From positions 473,501-537,500 of the forward strand of contig NZ_CANMIJ010000001.1 of the NCBI RefSeq assembly GCF_947497915.1: a stretch of DNA of 64,000 bases, in the 5' to 3' direction. The stretch comes from an uncultured Erythrobacter sp. GTDB taxonomy: Bacteria; Pseudomonadota; Alphaproteobacteria; Sphingomonadales; Sphingomonadaceae. Below, in pieces: positions 60,791 to 64,000 of the stretch (position 1 is the stretch's first letter; each line of letters opens with the position of its first letter). Below the pieces are notes generated by a model. The model was not told where the DNA came from, searched no databases, and saw nothing but the letters and a program-made list of their open reading frames with translations. The translations under genes were made by a program, and so were the position numbers.

Positions 60791-61702
60791 ATGAAAATCG
60801 CACTCACCGGGGGAACAGGGTTTGTCGGCAGCGCCGCGTTAGAAGTCGCGCTACACCGTGCCCATGCTGTTCGTGCGCTGACCCGGCGAGAGCAGCCTAC
60901 GCAAAAAGATGTGGAATGGGTGCGCGGCACTTTGGACGACACCGCTGCGCTGGCTGACCTTGTCACAGGTGCAGAAACGGTGGTCCATATCGCAGGCCTC
61001 ACGAACACGCCCAATCCAGACCGGTTTGAAGCCGCCAATGTGACGGGCACGGCCAATATGATCGCAGCGGCGAAGTCGGCCGGGGTTGATCGTTTTGTCT
61101 TCGTGTCATCGCTTTCCGCACGCGAACCTGATTTGTCCGCTTATGGCGCTTCTAAGGCCCGCGCTGAGGAGCTGGTGAAGGCTAGCGGTCTTGATTGGAC
61201 CATTGTTCGCCCGCCTGCCGTTTATGGCCCGCGCGATGTCGATATGTTCGAGCTGTTTCGCACGGCGAAATTTGGCATCGTCCCCGTACCGGCTGAGGGA
61301 TGCACTTCGATTATTCACGTCGAGGATCTCGCACGGCTTCTGATCGCTCTGGTGCCAGCCAATCCCGTGACGAAGGGGCATACTTACGAACCCTGGGATG
61401 ACAATGCGTTCGGGTATGAACATTCAGAGCTGGCGAAGATGATTGGCGAGGCAATGGGCAACGATCACGCCAAGGCTTTGCCGCTGCCGCCAGCAGTCAT
61501 GCATTTCGGAGCGAAAGTGGACGGGTTTTTGCGCGGATCAAAGGCAAAGCTGACGCCTGACCGGGTCGGCTATATGCTCCACCCTGATTGGGTCTGCGAC
61601 ATGAAGAAAGCGCCGCCGATATCGGTGTGGCAGGCAGTATGGTCAGGAGCAGACGGGCTAAGAATGACTGCTGACTGGTACAAAGACGAGGGTTGGCTTT
61701 GA
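60791..61702 (+). CDS. NAD(P)-dependent epimerase/dehydratase-like protein
   Basis: 'MKIALTGGTGFVGSAALEVAL', 'VVHIAGLTN', 'YGASKARAEELVKASGLDWTIVRPPAVYGP'. Confidence 0.92.
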   Translation: MKIALTGGTGFVGSAALEVALHRAHAVRALTRREQPTQKDVEWVRGTLDDTAALADLVTGAETVVHIAGLTNTPNPDRFEAANVTGTANMIAAAKSAGVDRFVFVSSLSAREPDLSAYGASKARAEELVKASGLDWTIVRPPAVYGPRDVDMFELFRTAKFGIVPVPAEGCTSIIHVEDLARLLIALVPANPVTKGHTYEPWDDNAFGYEHSELAKMIGEAMGNDHAKALPLPPAVMHFGAKVDGFLRGSKAKLTPDRVGYMLHPDWVCDMKKAPPISVWQAVWSGADGLRMTADWYKDEGWL

Positions 61703-61807
61703 GGGCCTTGCTTTGACTTGGCACTTTTGCGCACTAGGAGTTGTTTCGGGTCATATTTAGCAAAGACAACCGCTCGGACGTGTTCTGGCGGGGTGGGGGA
61801 TTTTTTG

Positions 61808-62224
61808 ATGAAATATGTGCCAATTGCCGCAGGGCTGTTCTTAGTTGTGGGCTGCTCGCCTGCCGAAACTGCTTCGCCAACAGATGCCGATGCAACTGCG
61901 GTGGAAGCCACGGCAATTGTTAAGAATTCCGCTGCTGCAGATGGCGGGCCGCCCGAAGGCCGTTACCGCGCCGTGGACGATTCAGGTTTTGTCCTATTCG
62001 AAGAATTACGAGCCGATAACACTTATACATTCTCCGATGAGAATGGAGAGGTTCTGGAAGAGGGCACATATGTCCAACGAACCGTCTCTCAGTTGTGCTT
62101 TACAGCCGACACCGAAGGTGCAGCTGAAAAATGCTACCTAGAAGAAATCGGAGAGGATAGTGTGTGGCGCACGACCGATCCTGATACGGGTGTCGTTTCT
62201 ATAGTTGAACGCATTGAAGACTAA
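61808..62224 (+). CDS. small hypothetical lipoprotein
   Basis: ATG at 61808; 'MKYVPIAAGLFLVVGCSPAETA' signal with lipobox. Confidence 0.65.
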   Translation: MKYVPIAAGLFLVVGCSPAETASPTDADATAVEATAIVKNSAAADGGPPEGRYRAVDDSGFVLFEELRADNTYTFSDENGEVLEEGTYVQRTVSQLCFTADTEGAAEKCYLEEIGEDSVWRTTDPDTGVVSIVERIED

Positions 62225-62237
62225 CGGCACAGCCGGG

Positions 62238-62996
62238 TTACAGGAACGGTTCCTCGCCCGGCTGGTGAATACCGCATTCGACTTTGTCCCAGCCTTTCCA
62301 CCGGCCTGAACGCGGATCGTCGCCATCGGCCACCTTGTTTGTGCAAGGCTCGCAACCAATCGACGGGAAGCCTTCGGCGACAAGCGGGTGGCGCGGCAGA
62401 TCGTGCTCTTCGAGATAGGCGTTGATATCATCCGCCGACCAGTCGATTAGTGGATTGATCTTGAGCCGCCCCTGATCGTCTGATGTGTCCACTTCGAAAC
62501 GGGGCAGGTTCGCGCGGGTCGATGATTGGAATGCCTTGCGGCCCGTAAAGCTTGCATCATATTCGGCGAGAGCTTTGGCGAGCGGGCGGACCTTACGAAT
62601 CTCGCAGCACCCGTCGGGGTCATACGACCAGCGTAGGCCAGTTTCGTCTTTCGCCGCGAGTTCATCCTCGTCCGGCGTCAGCACGACCAGATTGGTAAGG
62701 CCGAGCCTCTCGGCCACTTCATCGCGGTATTTCAGGGTCGCGGCGAAATGCTTGCCTGTATCGAGGAACAGCACAGGCACAGAAGGATCGACCTGCGCGA
62801 TCAGGTGCAGCAGCACTACGCTTTCCGCGCCAAAGCTCGATACGGTTGTTACATCGCCTGCAAGGCTGCCTTTGATCACGGCATCGAGCATTTCCTGCGT
62901 CGAGGAGCCGCGGAACATCCGGTTAAGGCGAACGGCATCGTGCTCGGTAAAACGGGGGGCGGTATCGATCCGGTCTATTTTGCGGACTTCATTCAT
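62238..62996 (-). CDS. cysH: phosphoadenylyl-sulfate/adenylyl-sulfate reductase
   Basis: 'SSFGAESVVLLHLIAQVDPSVPVLFLDTGKHF', 'CCEIRKVRPL', 'GCEPCTN...GRWKG...KVECGIH' (Cys pairs suggest the Fe-S APS reductase type). Confidence 0.95.
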   Translation of the reverse strand: MNEVRKIDRIDTAPRFTEHDAVRLNRMFRGSSTQEMLDAVIKGSLAGDVTTVSSFGAESVVLLHLIAQVDPSVPVLFLDTGKHFAATLKYRDEVAERLGLTNLVVLTPDEDELAAKDETGLRWSYDPDGCCEIRKVRPLAKALAEYDASFTGRKAFQSSTRANLPRFEVDTSDDQGRLKINPLIDWSADDINAYLEEHDLPRHPLVAEGFPSIGCEPCTNKVADGDDPRSGRWKGWDKVECGIHQPGEEPFL

Positions 62997-63454
62997 TGGT
63001 CCGCACCATGGCGGCGTTCTTGGATAGTTTTGCGGCCATCGGTCGTGGCCTGATAAACATTGTCCCACGTTGCGAAGGCGCGCTGCGCGTCTTTCTCATC
63101 AAGCCGCACATCAGGGGCAAAGGCATCAAAGCCGCAGCGGCGCATGTGGCTGAGTTGATCGATCAGCACATCACCGACTGCCCGCAGTTCGCCGGTGTAC
63201 CCCGCTTCGCGCAGAATGCGCGCAGCAGAATATCCGCGCCCGTCTGCGAAGCTAGGAAAGTTCACCTCAACCAGCGCGAGCCGATCAAGAAAGGGCAGCA
63301 ATTCGCGCGCATCATCGCCCGGCTCAATGCGGACGGCAGTCGCGTTGGTCTGATCGCAGCAGGCATCGACGGTAACAGTGCCGTGATCGACAGTTTCATC
63401 GTCGCGGAAACGGAATTGCACTTCGTCAGGGGAGGTTCCAAGGTTCTCAGTCAT
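62993..63454 (-). CDS. DUF934 domain-containing protein
   Basis: 'LALVEVNFPSFADGRGYSAARILREAGYTGELRAVGDVLIDQLSHMRRCGFDAF'; overlaps the cysH start (ATGA) and the upstream sulfite reductase. Confidence 0.85.
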   Translation of the reverse strand: MTENLGTSPDEVQFRFRDDETVDHGTVTVDACCDQTNATAVRIEPGDDARELLPFLDRLALVEVNFPSFADGRGYSAARILREAGYTGELRAVGDVLIDQLSHMRRCGFDAFAPDVRLDEKDAQRAFATWDNVYQATTDGRKTIQERRHGADQ

Positions 63455-64000
63455 AAAGCGCCTCCTTGAACGGGGCCATGCCAATGCGGCGGTAGGTATC
63501 GAGGAAACGCTCCTCGCCTTGCTTCTGAGCAAGATAAACGTCTGTCACGGTCTCAACCGCTTCGATCACGCCGTCCTCGGTGAATCCAGGGCCAGTTATC
63601 TTGGCGAGACTGACATCCTCTGCCTCGCTTCCGCCAAGCGAAAGCTGGTAATTCTCAACGCCTTTTTTATCGACGCCAAGGATGCCGATATGGCCCGCAT
63701 GGTGGTGCCCGCAGGCGTTGATGCAGCCGGAGATTTTCAGCTTTAACTCACCAAGTTTCTCAGTCTTGCCAGAGGCATCGAATTTTTCCGAAATACGCTG
63801 GGCAAGCGGGATCGAACGAGCATTGGCCAGAGCGCAATAATCGAGGCCGGGGCACGCGATCATATCTTCGATCGTATCCATATTAGGCGCGCCAAGATCA
63901 GCCGCGTCGAGCTGCGTCCAAAGCGCGTGGAGATCGGCGATCTTCACATGCGGCAGGACAACATTTTGCGTGTGCATGATACGCAGCTCGTCAAAGCTGT
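63447..64000 (-). CDS. cysI: nitrite/sulfite reductase hemoprotein subunit, 5' part beyond window
   Basis: 'KLKISGCINACGHHHAGHIGILGVDKKGVENYQLSLGG' (siroheme/4Fe-4S region); reading frame stays open to the window edge, so the ORF-track start at 63977 is not the true start. Confidence 0.88.
   Translation of the reverse strand, partial: SFDELRIMHTQNVVLPHVKIADLHALWTQLDAADLGAPNMDTIEDMIACPGLDYCALANARSIPLAQRISEKFDASGKTEKLGELKLKISGCINACGHHHAGHIGILGVDKKGVENYQLSLGGSEAEDVSLAKITGPGFTEDGVIEAVETVTDVYLAQKQGEERFLDTYRRIGMAPFKEALYD

Overview
This 64 kb window is dense bacterial chromosome, almost certainly from an alphaproteobacterium of the Sphingomonadales/Erythrobacteraceae type. That placement is inferred from protein style and gene neighbourhoods; no search was run. 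The backbone is an essentially complete dcw (division and cell wall) cluster at about 31.9-51.2 kb: mraZ-rsmH-ftsL-ftsI-murE-murF-mraY-murD-ftsW-murG-murC-murB-ddl-ftsQ-ftsA-ftsZ. Around it are housekeeping loci: threonine deaminase, bpt-tamA-tamB, a GH24 lysozyme, a GGDEF-EAL protein, glnA-glnB-argC, an M17 aminopeptidase, map, ccmA-ccmB, two tandem SDRs, an S9 peptidase, a SET-domain protein, an ABC-F ATPase, an AlkA-like glycosylase, a ferredoxin, cysteine synthase, proC, a Bax-inhibitor-1 family protein, a cobalamin riboswitch with a BtuB-like receptor, obgE-proB, and a cysI-DUF934-cysH sulfate assimilation locus cut by the right edge. I saw no convincing CRISPR array, insertion sequence, integrase, prophage block, rRNA or tRNA. 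I found no clearly new multi-gene system. The best second-look items are regulatory or small: a perfect DnaA box between ftsA and ftsZ, helically phased G-run repeats and 10-bp-spaced GGGA repeats upstream of mraZ, a perfect dyad upstream of the S9 peptidase, a 73-aa Cys-rich ORF overlapping map, a small TTG-started ORF upstream of the SET-domain gene, a TPR-SPOR gene next to ftsZ, a lipoprotein with 16 consecutive prolines, and a likely frameshifted gene remnant near 9.75-9.89 kb.
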